Shown here: piece by piece, positions 1-5,988 of the stretch
Numbering within the stretch: the first letter of the stretch is position 1
Layout: each line of letters opens with the position of its first letter
Assembly (NCBI GenBank): GCA_031254555.1
Contig: JAIRUF010000073.1
Location: 1-6,248, forward strand
Direction of reading: 5' to 3'
DNA: 6,248 nt
Origin: Oscillospiraceae bacterium
GTDB taxonomy: Bacteria; Bacillota; Clostridia; Oscillospirales; Acutalibacteraceae
Notes under the pieces: model-generated
What the model was told of the DNA's origin: nothing
Database searches by the model: none
What the model saw: the letters and a program-made list of their open reading frames with translations, nothing else
Made by a program: the position numbers and the translations under genes

Positions 1-97
1 TTATTTCACATCCTGCCCGTCGCGATCATGCGTGGCTGCAAAGGAGCTTCCCAAAGGCGCTTTAGTTGAGATTGAAGTAATTGCAGTCTCCGATTGA
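1..97 (+). CDS. RidA/YjgF/TdcF-family protein, C-terminal fragment
   Basis: The window opens inside this gene. Reading codons from base 2 gives 31 residues and a TGA stop at 95-97. The peptide contains PSRSCVAAKELPKGALVEIE followed by VIAV. This matches the end of RidA proteins, where a conserved PxRS motif supplies the substrate-carboxylate-binding arginine (Arg105 in E. coli numbering) and the EIEA/VIA strand carries a conserved glutamate. RidA deaminates reactive enamine/imine intermediates released by PLP enzymes and acts in the cytosol as a trimer. Here the Arg and Glu are both present, so this looks like an active-type member, but only the last quarter is visible. Two further stop codons (TAG, TGA) follow closely, and an intrinsic terminator lies 12 bases downstream, so this gene ends its transcription unit. 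The exact subfamily cannot be told. Confidence 0.85.
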   Translation, partial: YFTSCPSRSCVAAKELPKGALVEIEVIAVSD

Positions 98-109
98 TAG
101 TGAAGTATA

Positions 110-146
110 AAAAGGAGGGTTTGAATTTCTCAAGCCTTCCTTTTTT
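110..146 (+). terminator. Intrinsic terminator of the RidA-family gene
   Basis: A 15-bp stem (110-124 pairing with 130-144, two G-T wobbles) closes a 5-nt loop, ATTTC. The 3' side runs into a T tract at 141-146. It lies 12 bases after the RidA stop and insulates the element at 164-244 from upstream transcription. The A run on the 5' side would also let it work weakly on the minus strand, but no minus-strand gene ends here. Confidence 0.9.
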
Positions 147-163
147 GTTGTGTGAAAAATAAA

Positions 164-244
164 GGGTTTAATACCATAGAGCTGTGCTCTATACACGCGC
201 CCAAAGGGCGCGTGGCGTGGGTCCCCCACGCGGTATTAAACACC
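164..244. repeat. Cloverleaf-like four-way-junction palindromic element
   Basis: An outer stem of 10 bp (GTTTAATACC at 166-175 with GGTATTAAAC at 232-241) can extend by two G-C pairs (164-165 with 243-244) across one bulged A at 242. It encloses three hairpins that abut almost perfectly. Hairpin 1 is 176-192 (7 bp, loop TGT). Hairpin 2 is 194-214 (9 bp, loop AAA). Hairpin 3 is 215-231 (7 bp, loop TCC). Only A193 is unpaired at the junction, and every Watson-Crick pair in the four stems is intact. The two GC-rich arms stand out from AT-rich surroundings. The element sits between a terminator and the next gene's promoter, which suggests a DNA-level or mobile palindrome (REP/MITE-like) instead of a leader RNA; that is inference. 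It is not a tRNA: the loops have 3 nt and there is no anticodon or T-loop. No target-site duplication was evident, and there is no second copy in this window. Confidence 0.75.
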
Positions 245-303
245 ATTACCTCAATAGCTCAAGGATACAAAAGTTACGCTTCCAGTCTGATTTTCATTAT
301 GCA

Positions 304-332
304 TAGACTACTCCCTGCTTTTATGCTAAAAT
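304..332 (+). promoter_or_regulatory. Candidate sigma-A promoter for the HTH gene
   Basis: TAGACT (304-309, 4/6 match to TTGACA), then a 17-nt spacer, then TAAAAT (327-332, 5/6 match to TATAAT). The -10 is preceded by TGC, an extended -10 signature. It lies 35 bases upstream of the GTG start at 367 and downstream of the four-way-junction element, so that element would not be in the mRNA. Called by eye. Confidence 0.5.
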
Positions 333-366
333 TAATATTGAATACTCGTTTAAGGATGTGGTTTAA

Positions 367-879
367 GTGACACGGAATCCTATTATAAAAATTGACGGAA
401 AAACATATATGAACACTAAAGCTGCCGCGGGATATTGGAACGTACGGGCAAGCACAGTTGCGAACTACTGTAAAAACGGCGACATCCCCTGCGCATACAA
501 GGATCACAGCGGCAAATGGTCACTGCCATTAGAGTCTATCAAGCCTTTCCCTAAAGAGGATATCAAAAAGGTTTTAAGACTTACATTACAATTGCAAAAC
601 AATCCCAATTACGATATCGACTACCTCTCGCTTGGCATATCTCCGGAGCAACTGCCTGCAGTTTATGACTACCTTTTTAAGCTAAACTACATAAAACAAA
701 TTAAAAACATACTTCCCGCAAGGCTGCCTTATGAGGTAACTTTAACAGATCGCGGCATCGGACTTGTGACATCTGATAGCAACGCGTCACATAACAGCGC
801 TGACAATATAGGCAGTATGATAGACAAATGGGGACCCCTTATTATAAACCTCGCAACAGCTATTATAAAGGCAAGCTAA
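367..879 (+). CDS. Helix-turn-helix protein with winged-helix middle and hydrophobic C-terminal helix, function unknown
   Basis: This encodes 170 residues. The GTG start is chosen because AAGGATG at 352-358 lies 8 nt upstream and a TAA stop (364-366) closes the frame just before it. An internal ATG at codon 15 is possible but would cut into the first domain. Residues ~15-60 (KAAAGYWNVRASTVANYC, then a GKWSLP wing and LESIKPF) resemble the excisionase/MerR-type HTH that reads a helix and a short beta wing. Residues ~62-135, with a helical LSLGISPEQL segment, LFKLNYIKQI and YEVTLTDRGI, look like a winged-helix domain with its terminal beta hairpin. A Ser/Asn-rich linker (~136-147) leads to residues 148-169 (MIDKWGPLIINLATAIIKAS). 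That stretch is hydrophobic, short for a transmembrane segment, and could be an amphipathic membrane-binding or oligomerisation helix. The gene stands alone with its own promoter. I do not recognise the family. A DNA-binding regulator is likely; a role in a mobile element or phage response is only a guess. Confidence 0.75.
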   Translation: MTRNPIIKIDGKTYMNTKAAAGYWNVRASTVANYCKNGDIPCAYKDHSGKWSLPLESIKPFPKEDIKKVLRLTLQLQNNPNYDIDYLSLGISPEQLPAVYDYLFKLNYIKQIKNILPARLPYEVTLTDRGIGLVTSDSNASHNSADNIGSMIDKWGPLIINLATAIIKAS

Positions 880-916
880 TCCTTTAAAATTACAGACGTA
901 AGAATGCTAAAAGTTG

Positions 917-955
917 CACATATATGTTGCGAACTATACATCAATGTGATACACT
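917..955 (+). promoter_or_regulatory. Promoter of the zinc-ribbon gene with possible operator palindrome
   Basis: TTGCGA (927-932), a 17-nt spacer and TACACT (950-955) preceded by TGA, an extended -10. The -35 box is partly overlapped by a perfect 10-bp palindrome, ACATATATGT (918-927). GTTGC also occurs twice as a direct repeat (913-917 and 926-930). A repressor site here is conceivable but unproven, because short AT palindromes are common in such DNA. Transcription would start about 45 bases before the ATG at 1010. Confidence 0.5.
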
Positions 956-1009
956 AAACTATATATAGATTTAAATTTACATTTATTATATTGGGAGGGA
1001 GGTAACACC

Positions 1010-1333
1010 ATGTATTGTAATGGATGTGGAGAAACTGTAGATGAAAACACAAAAATATGCCCTAAATGCGGAACGATTATAACCGAAAGACGGCCGGCCC
1101 TGAAAAAGAAAAAAAAGAACATAGGCGGCCCAATAGCTATAATTCTTATTCTTCTTTTTTTATTCTTAACTATTGGCCTGCCAATTATATTGGCCTTTAT
1201 ATTTTCGGCGGATGACGGACCATATTATGATGGAAACGATTATGGCTATTTATATCAAAACGTTTCATACTATGACTATGACACAAATGAAACAAACTGT
1301 TGTGAAGAAGGAAACTTAATTATAAACATATAA
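1010..1333 (+). CDS. Small zinc-ribbon single-pass membrane protein
   Basis: This encodes 107 residues. The ATG follows a strong GGAGG-type site (998-1003) by 6 nt. Residues 3-21 form a compact zinc ribbon with CNGC (3-6) and CPKC (17-20), the treble-clef-like arrangement common in small Bacillota membrane proteins (zinc_ribbon_2 type). A basic patch (RRPALKKKKK, 27-36) leads to one strong transmembrane segment (~41-65). By the positive-inside rule the zinc ribbon is cytoplasmic. The tail (68-107) would be outside; it is acidic and Tyr-rich (many D/Y pairs) and carries a Cys-Cys pair at 97-98. Such proteins usually have no assigned function and may sense or scaffold at the membrane. The gene is monocistronic: it has its own promoter and a terminator directly after the stop. 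The Lys codons include an A8 run, a mild slippage site. Confidence 0.8.
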   Translation: MYCNGCGETVDENTKICPKCGTIITERRPALKKKKKNIGGPIAIILILLFLFLTIGLPIILAFIFSADDGPYYDGNDYGYLYQNVSYYDYDTNETNCCEEGNLIINI

Positions 1334-1337
1334 TGAT

Positions 1338-1379
1338 AAAAAAAGGCTGCAAAGGGAATTCCCTTTGCAGTCTTTTTTT
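1338..1379. terminator. Bidirectional terminator between convergent genes
   Basis: GGCTGCAAAGGG (1345-1356) pairs with CCCTTTGCAGTC (1361-1372), one G-T wobble, around an AATT loop. An A7 run (1338-1344) and a T7 run (1373-1379) flank the stem, so the structure ends transcription in both directions. It serves the zinc-ribbon gene on the plus strand and the ABC operon on the minus strand. The stop codon of the ABC gene (1378-1380) lies at the edge of the T run, so nearly no sequence is left between the two units. Confidence 0.92.
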
Positions 1380-3204
1380 AAACTTCTATCTGTTCAAATT
1401 GGCTGTTATAAAGATCTTTATAAAATCCATCTCTGTCTATCAATTCACTGTGGGTACCGCTCTCAACTATGTCTCCCCTGTTCAAAACCAGTATTAGATC
1501 AGCGTTTTTAATGGTTGACAGCCTGTGAGCAATTACAAAAGAGGTTCTTCCAACCGTTAGTTTATCCATAGCCTTTTGAATTAAAATCTCCGTGCGCGTA
1601 TCCACTGAGCTTGTTGCTTCATCTAAAATAAGGAGAGGAGCATTTTCTATCATCGCTCTTGCAATTGTCATCAACTGTTTTTGCCCCATCGACAAAGCGG
1701 CCTTGTCGTTTAATATAGTGTCATATCCCTTTGGCAAAGTCATTATAAAATGATGCAGTCCTACAGCTTTGCAAGCTTCCTTTACCTGCTCGTCCGTCAC
1801 TCCTGATTTGCTGTAAATTATATTCTCTTTTATGGTACCTTCAAACAGCCATGTGTCCTGCAAAACCATGCAGAAAAGATTGTGCACATCTTCCCTCTTC
1901 ATCTCATTTATAGAGATTCCGTCAATCTTTATGACACCGCTATCCAGTTCATAGAATCTCATGAGCAGGTTTACAATAGTTGTTTTACCGGCACCAGTGG
2001 GGCCGACTATGGCGACCTTTTGCCCTGATTCTATATGTGCAGAGAAGTCATTGATAATTACCCTGTCTTTATTGTATCCGAACCTTACATTTAAAAATTC
2101 AACTTCTCCTAGGGCGTCTGTAGTCGTTTTAGTCTTATGGCTTTCATCCTCTATTTCCTCTTCTTTTAAGAATTCAAAAACCCTCTCTGTTGCAGCTGCG
2201 GTGGACTGAAGATTAGTTATAATTTGCGCAAACTCTGACATCGGCTGAGTAAACAGCCTTATATAGACTATAAATGCAACTATAACACCAAAGGATATCA
2301 CCTCATTGAACACTAGCACTCCGCCTACAACGCATACCAAAACATATCCAAAGTTGCCTATAAACGTCATAATCGGCATCATCATGCCGGAGAGAAACTG
2401 AGCTTTCCATCCGCTTTCATAGAGTTTCTCATTTATATCAGTAAATTTCTCCAAAGCTTGCCTTTCGCCGTTATAGACTTTTAAAATATTATGCCCTGAA
2501 TATATCTCCTCTATATGCCCGTTTATAGCTCCAAGCTCCCTTTGCTGGGTAACAAAGTGTTTTTGCGACCGTGACACTATAAGTATCATCAATCCAAATC
2601 CTACAATCGTTGCCACTATTGCCGTAAGAGTCATGATTGTATTTGTGATGAGCATCATAATCAGTGAACCCACAAAGGCGGTCGCTGAAATGGCGATGTT
2701 GGAAACGCCTTGGCTGAATGTTTGCGATATCGTATCAACGTCATTTGTAACCCGGCTCAAAACATCCCCATAGCTTGTTGAATCAAAGTATTTAAATGGA
2801 AGTTTGTTTATCTTTTTTGATATTTCCTCTCTGAGTCCATGCGCCACTTTTTGTGTAACCGACGCCATTATAAAACCCTGAAAGTAAGATAAGACAGCTC
2901 CTGCCAGATATATCGTCACAAGGAATAATCCTATTTTTGATATTGCCCAAATGTCAATTTCCGTCATCATGCCTTGCGTTATCAAATCTGTTATTTCGCT
3001 TAGTTTGCCGGGCCCTATAAGTATAAATATCATTCCGGTCATAGAAAAGGCAAACGCAATAATAATTGCCGGTATATATCTCTTACAGTATAAGGCAAGA
3101 TCCTTTAACGCATTCTTAAAGTTTTTTGGTTTTCCCTCTGCCGCATTTTGACTGTCCTGGTCTTTTTTAACCGGACTGCTATTTTGTCTCCTCTCACTGC
3201 TCAT
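1378..3204 (-). CDS. Heterodimeric ABC exporter, catalytically competent subunit
   Basis: A 608-residue half-transporter of the type IV (multidrug/lipid exporter) fold. A polar N-terminal extension (1-30) is followed by six transmembrane segments at about 43-65, 90-114, 170-188, 192-211, 275-298 and 303-328. The nucleotide-binding domain spans ~365-600 with an A-loop Tyr in RFGY (377), Walker A GPTGAGKTT (401-409), Q-loop Gln449, signature LSMGQ (504-508), Walker B LLILDEA with catalytic Glu529, and H-loop His560. Walker B and H-loop are intact, so this subunit supplies the ATPase residues of the working site. The non-canonical LSMGQ would face the partner's degenerate site, as known for TM288-type subunits. 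The start overlaps the upstream ABC gene by 11 nt, with AAAGGAGG inside that gene, so the two are translationally coupled. The substrate is unknown: drugs, peptides or lipids are all possible. There is no accessory gene to narrow it. Confidence 0.93.
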   Translation of the reverse strand: MSSERRQNSSPVKKDQDSQNAAEGKPKNFKNALKDLALYCKRYIPAIIIAFAFSMTGMIFILIGPGKLSEITDLITQGMMTEIDIWAISKIGLFLVTIYLAGAVLSYFQGFIMASVTQKVAHGLREEISKKINKLPFKYFDSTSYGDVLSRVTNDVDTISQTFSQGVSNIAISATAFVGSLIMMLITNTIMTLTAIVATIVGFGLMILIVSRSQKHFVTQQRELGAINGHIEEIYSGHNILKVYNGERQALEKFTDINEKLYESGWKAQFLSGMMMPIMTFIGNFGYVLVCVVGGVLVFNEVISFGVIVAFIVYIRLFTQPMSEFAQIITNLQSTAAATERVFEFLKEEEIEDESHKTKTTTDALGEVEFLNVRFGYNKDRVIINDFSAHIESGQKVAIVGPTGAGKTTIVNLLMRFYELDSGVIKIDGISINEMKREDVHNLFCMVLQDTWLFEGTIKENIIYSKSGVTDEQVKEACKAVGLHHFIMTLPKGYDTILNDKAALSMGQKQLMTIARAMIENAPLLILDEATSSVDTRTEILIQKAMDKLTVGRTSFVIAHRLSTIKNADLILVLNRGDIVESGTHSELIDRDGFYKDLYNSQFEQIEV

Positions 3205-4963
3205 CGTCCAGTTCCTCCTTTGACAGCTGAGAATAAGCGATCTCCCTGTAAACCTCGCATGTTTTTAAAAGCTGTGCGTGGGTTCCAATTCCAACGGCCT
3301 CGCCCTGTTCCAGAACTATTATCTTATCGGCGTTTTTAATTGTCCCTATCCTCTGGGCGACTATAAGATTTGTTTTATCTGCCGCCTCTTTTTTTAAAGC
3401 TGTCCGCAGCGCGTGGTCTGTTTTATAGTCAAGCGCGGAAAAGGAGTCGTCAAAAATATATATTTCAGGGTCCCTGTACACTGCCCTTGCAATTGAGATT
3501 CTTTGCTTTTGCCCGCCGGATACATTCGTACCGCCCTGGGCAATAGCGGAATCATATTTATCTTCCATTTCCTCAACAAACTGCGTTGCTTGCGCTATAC
3601 GCGCTGCCTTTTTAACATTTTCCTGCAAATCGCCGGTTTTACTGCCGCTGTCCCCATACGTAATATTTGAGCTTACAGATCCGCTGAACAACACCGCCTT
3701 TTGAGTGACGACCCCAAGTTTATTGTGCAAATCTTCAAGTTTATAGTCCTTTACATTTATGCCGTCAAGGAGAACTTCTCCGTTTGTCGCGTCGTAAAAT
3801 CGCGGAATAAGATTGACAAGGGTGCTCTTCCCGCTGCCTGTAGATCCTATAAACGCGACTGTTTCTCCCCTGTTCGCTTTAAACGAAATATCCTTTAAAA
3901 CATACTCGGCGGCGTCCGGGTACTTAAAGCTTACATTTTTAAATTCAACTTCACCTTTTATTCCGTTTGGCGGAATACTTAATCTGCCGTCTGTAATTGT
4001 CGGCTCTTTATCTAAAACTTCATTTATACGTCTTGCCGACACCGCGGCCCTCGGCGCGATTATAAAAATCATCGTAAGCATCATAAACGACATTACAATC
4101 TGCATTGCATAAGATGAAAACACCACCATGTCACTGAACAGATTTACTCTGTCAGCAACACCCGCCCCGTTTATGATGTGAGCGCCTGTCCAGTATATGG
4201 CAAGGTTTATCCCGCCCATCATAAGCGACATGCCCGGACCTATAACAGACATTATTCTTGTTACAAACAGATATGTACCAGCCAAATCTTTACTTGCTTT
4301 TAAAAACTTCTTTTCCTGAAAGTCTTCGGCGTTATATGCCCTAACCACCCTAAGTCCAGTAAGATTTTCTCTGGTGATATTGTTAAGATTATCGGTGTAT
4401 TCCTGAATTTTCTTAAATCTTGGCATCACAAACACAAATATGACAAAGATCAAAACCATTAAAAACAATACCGCCACAGCCGTGGTCAATGTCCATTGCC
4501 AGCTTTTCCCCAATATTTTTAAAATCGCCAACGTCGCCATTATCGGGGCTCTGATAATAACATGAAGTCCCATGGCTATAACCATTTGAACCTGCACTAT
4601 ATCATTGGTTGATCTGGTAATAAGGCTTGCCGTTGAAAACTGATTTATCTCTTCCATTGAAAATGAGCCGACCTTTTTAAATATGGCAGACCTTAAATCT
4701 TTGCTGAACGACGCCGCTACCCTTGATGCAAAAAATCCCACAAAAATAGCTGAAATCAAGCTTAAAAACGCAAACGCTACCATGTATGCGCCAATATCCC
4801 AAACATCACTGACCTTTGTCCCAGGCGTCTGCAGCAATCTTGTTATCTCAGACATGTACTCTGGTATTTTCAAATCAAGCCACACCTGCACTGACATTAG
4901 CACGACGCTTGATAAAATCATTTGCCATTCTTTAATTTTTAAGTATTTAAAAATTTTTAGCAT
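3194..4963 (-). CDS. Heterodimeric ABC exporter, degenerate-site subunit
   Basis: A 589-residue half-transporter and first gene of the two-gene ABC operon. Transmembrane segments are at about 15-33, 57-80, 127-150, 160-180, 240-262 and 278-303. The intracellular coupling region includes ENLTGLRVVRAYNAE (199-213), typical of this exporter class. The nucleotide-binding domain (~338-580) shows an A-loop Tyr in FKYP (348), Walker A GSTGSGKST (373-381), Gln421 in the Q-loop and a canonical VSGGQ signature (481-485). Two key residues differ: Walker B reads IFDDSFSALD with Asp506 in place of the catalytic Glu, and the H-loop reads AQRIGT with Gln537 in place of His. This Asp/Gln pair is the known hallmark of the degenerate-site partner in TM287/288, LmrCD and BmrCD-like exporters, not damage. 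Its intact signature completes the working site together with the partner's Walker A/B. The ATG at 4961-4963 is preceded by AGGGAG (4975-4980). Export from cytoplasm or inner leaflet is expected; the substrate is unknown. Confidence 0.93.
   Translation of the reverse strand: MLKIFKYLKIKEWQMILSSVVLMSVQVWLDLKIPEYMSEITRLLQTPGTKVSDVWDIGAYMVAFAFLSLISAIFVGFFASRVAASFSKDLRSAIFKKVGSFSMEEINQFSTASLITRSTNDIVQVQMVIAMGLHVIIRAPIMATLAILKILGKSWQWTLTTAVAVLFLMVLIFVIFVFVMPRFKKIQEYTDNLNNITRENLTGLRVVRAYNAEDFQEKKFLKASKDLAGTYLFVTRIMSVIGPGMSLMMGGINLAIYWTGAHIINGAGVADRVNLFSDMVVFSSYAMQIVMSFMMLTMIFIIAPRAAVSARRINEVLDKEPTITDGRLSIPPNGIKGEVEFKNVSFKYPDAAEYVLKDISFKANRGETVAFIGSTGSGKSTLVNLIPRFYDATNGEVLLDGINVKDYKLEDLHNKLGVVTQKAVLFSGSVSSNITYGDSGSKTGDLQENVKKAARIAQATQFVEEMEDKYDSAIAQGGTNVSGGQKQRISIARAVYRDPEIYIFDDSFSALDYKTDHALRTALKKEAADKTNLIVAQRIGTIKNADKIIVLEQGEAVGIGTHAQLLKTCEVYREIAYSQLSKEELDDEQ
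3214..3221 (-). promoter_or_regulatory. RBS for the second ABC subunit, inside the first
   Basis: On the minus strand this reads AAAGGAGG and ends 9 nt before the ATG at 3202-3204. It lies inside the last codons of the upstream ABC gene, whose stop (3194-3196) is beyond the downstream start. This fixes the start of the 608-aa subunit and implies coupled translation, suiting a 1:1 heterodimer. Confidence 0.85.
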
Positions 4964-4999
4964 TATAAAAACTGCTCCCTTAAATATTTTACACTATCA

Positions 5000-5029
5000 T
5001 TTTTTGAATGGTAATTATACCACAAAAAA
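5000..5029 (-). promoter_or_regulatory. -10 element of the ABC operon inside a dyad
   Basis: On the minus strand a perfect TATAAT occupies 5014-5019, about 50 bases upstream of the ATG at 4963. No convincing -35 is seen at the right spacing (the hexamer 17 nt upstream is TATTAT). The -10 lies in the middle of a dyad: GGTA/TACC (5010-5013 with 5018-5021), flanked after a small internal loop by T6G/CA6 (5000-5006 with 5023-5029). This could be an operator, or chance in AT-rich DNA. Confidence 0.4.
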
Positions 5030-5069
5030 TTACATTATAATACATAAATCTCGTTAATTTATAAATTAG

Positions 5070-5132
5070 TTTTAACAATAAAAATTTTTCTCTATAATTA
5101 TGTTAAAATCGTGTATTATAATAATATTATAA
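5070..5132 (+). promoter_or_regulatory. AT-rich promoter region of birA
   Basis: Two perfect TATAAT hexamers face birA, at 5093-5098 and 5117-5122. The first has TTAACA (5072-5077) upstream, but with a short 15-nt spacer. The second overlaps an AT palindrome, TTATAAT-AAT-ATTATAA (5116-5132). The true start cannot be chosen by eye. Monofunctional ligases lack a DNA-binding domain, so the palindrome is unlikely to be a BirA operator of the E. coli type. The rest of the 191-base divergent gap (4964-5154) holds no other gene or RNA that I can see. Confidence 0.35.
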
Positions 5133-5142
5133 CTTTAAAAAA

Positions 5143-5147
5143 GAAGG
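5143..5147 (+). promoter_or_regulatory. RBS fixing the TTG start of birA
   Basis: GAAGG lies 7 nt before the TTG at 5155-5157. The next in-frame ATG (codon 35) falls after the conserved NSTND motif at residues 25-29, which would be lost. The TTG is therefore the sensible start. Confidence 0.7.
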
Positions 5148-5154
5148 TATAAAA

Positions 5155-5934
5155 TTGAACGTTGAAAGCATATTAAAAAGCTGTGATCTAGGAGATTTTT
5201 ATAACATTATTACATATGACTGCGTCAATTCGACCAACGATACTTTAAAAGAAATGGCACATAACGGCGCTGCCGAGGGAACTGTCGTAATCGCCAATGA
5301 GCAGTCAAACGGTAAGGGGCGCCGCGGCAAATCCTTTGCCTCTCCTCCCGGCACGGGATTATATTTCAGTTTTCTTGTAAGGCCTTCCATACCTGCAAAA
5401 AAATCTGTTTTGATCACTCCGGCAATTGCTGTGTGCGTATCAAAGACCATTGAGGATGTATCAGGTAAATGCGCCATGATAAAATGGGTCAATGATATAT
5501 ATATTGAGAACAAAAAGGTGTGCGGAATACTCACCGAGTCCTCTTTTAGTTCCGAAAATCTTGATTACGCCGTAATCGGAATCGGGATAAATATTGCAAA
5601 ATCCGAACTTTATTTCCCAAAAGACGTAAGATCTGTTGCCGGCTGTATTTTAAACGATGACGAAAATGCAGAAAAAAAAAAAAAAAAAGCACAGCTTGTA
5701 TCGGGAATTTTAAAGAAATTTTTTGATATATATAAAGATATCGAGCAGGAAACTTTTTTGGATGAGTACAGACAAAGATCACTGATTTTGGGCAAGATGG
5801 TTTGCGTGAACAAAGGAAATGATGTTATAAGGGGAGTTGCACAGGAAATAGACAATGATGTCCGCCTTAAAGTAAAACTTGAAAACGGATCTTTAATGCT
5901 CTTTAACAGCGGAGAAGTTAGTATAAAATTTTGA
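5155..5934 (+). CDS. birA: Biotin--[biotin carboxyl-carrier protein] ligase, monofunctional
   Basis: A 259-residue cytosolic enzyme that makes biotinyl-5'-AMP from biotin and ATP, then transfers biotin to the target lysine of biotin carboxyl carrier proteins. NSTND (25-29) begins the catalytic domain. GKGRRGK (53-59) matches the GRGRRG biotin/AMP loop, with Arg56 equivalent to E. coli Arg118. IKWVND (109-114) holds the catalytic Lys110; the usual KWPND proline is Val here. CGILTE and VIGIGINI follow, and a C-terminal SH3-like domain spans ~213-259 and ends GEVSI. There is no N-terminal helix-turn-helix, so this is a group I enzyme that does not itself repress biotin genes. Start is TTG with GAAGG 7 nt upstream. 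A run of 17 A (5672-5688) encodes Glu and five Lys (EKKKKK). The frame on both sides is consistent with the family, so the stated run length keeps the protein intact. It is followed after 54 nt by a flavoprotein gene with no terminator between. Confidence 0.93.
   Translation: MNVESILKSCDLGDFYNIITYDCVNSTNDTLKEMAHNGAAEGTVVIANEQSNGKGRRGKSFASPPGTGLYFSFLVRPSIPAKKSVLITPAIAVCVSKTIEDVSGKCAMIKWVNDIYIENKKVCGILTESSFSSENLDYAVIGIGINIAKSELYFPKDVRSVAGCILNDDENAEKKKKKAQLVSGILKKFFDIYKDIEQETFLDEYRQRSLILGKMVCVNKGNDVIRGVAQEIDNDVRLKVKLENGSLMLFNSGEVSIKF
5672..5688 (+). repeat. A17 homopolymer inside birA
   Basis: Seventeen consecutive A within codons for Glu and five Lys, all Lys using AAA. It lies in the variable stretch between the catalytic core and the helix beginning AQLVSGIL. 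Runs this long promote polymerase and sequencing slippage, so the true length could differ. The annotated frame requires 17, or a number differing by a multiple of three. Confidence 0.95.
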
Positions 5935-5976
5935 TAAAATATACTTTGTGCATAAAAATAATATATATGTCTTAAC

Positions 5977-5983
5977 GGAGGTG
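5977..5983 (+). promoter_or_regulatory. RBS fixing the TTG start of the flavoprotein
   Basis: GGAGGTG lies 5 nt before the TTG at 5989-5991. The encoded SNIIIIGSGPAG places the Rossmann motif at the normal distance from the N-terminus, so TTG is the expected start. No terminator and no clear promoter is seen between birA and this site. Confidence 0.8.
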
Positions 5984-5988
5984 TTACC

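Noticed and set aside
164..244. tRNA or integron attC-like reading of the cloverleaf
   Set aside because: Loops are 3 nt with no anticodon, D- or T-loop sequence and no CCA end, so it is not a tRNA. An attC site would have the RYYYAAC/GTTRRRY boxes and a single bulged hairpin, which are not seen.
152..370. A 72-codon open frame on the plus strand
   Set aside because: It runs straight through the four-way-junction element, lacks a ribosome binding site, and its peptide reflects the palindrome arms instead of a protein pattern.
504..508. The 304-332 promoter gene's internal ATG (codon 15) as start instead of GTG 367
   Set aside because: The internal ATG at 409 has no good ribosome binding site and would trim the first helix region, while GTG 367 has AAGGATG at 8 nt.
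1687..1689. LSMGQ in the 608-aa ABC subunit taken as a dead signature
   Set aside because: Variant LSxGQ signatures are normal in the competent partner of heterodimeric exporters, and the change faces the already degenerate site.
4683..5057. A 124-codon plus-strand frame antisense to the ABC gene start
   Set aside because: It lies mostly opposite a clearly coding ABC sequence, has no ribosome binding site, and shows no recognisable motif. The other antisense frames over the ABC genes and birA fail in the same way.
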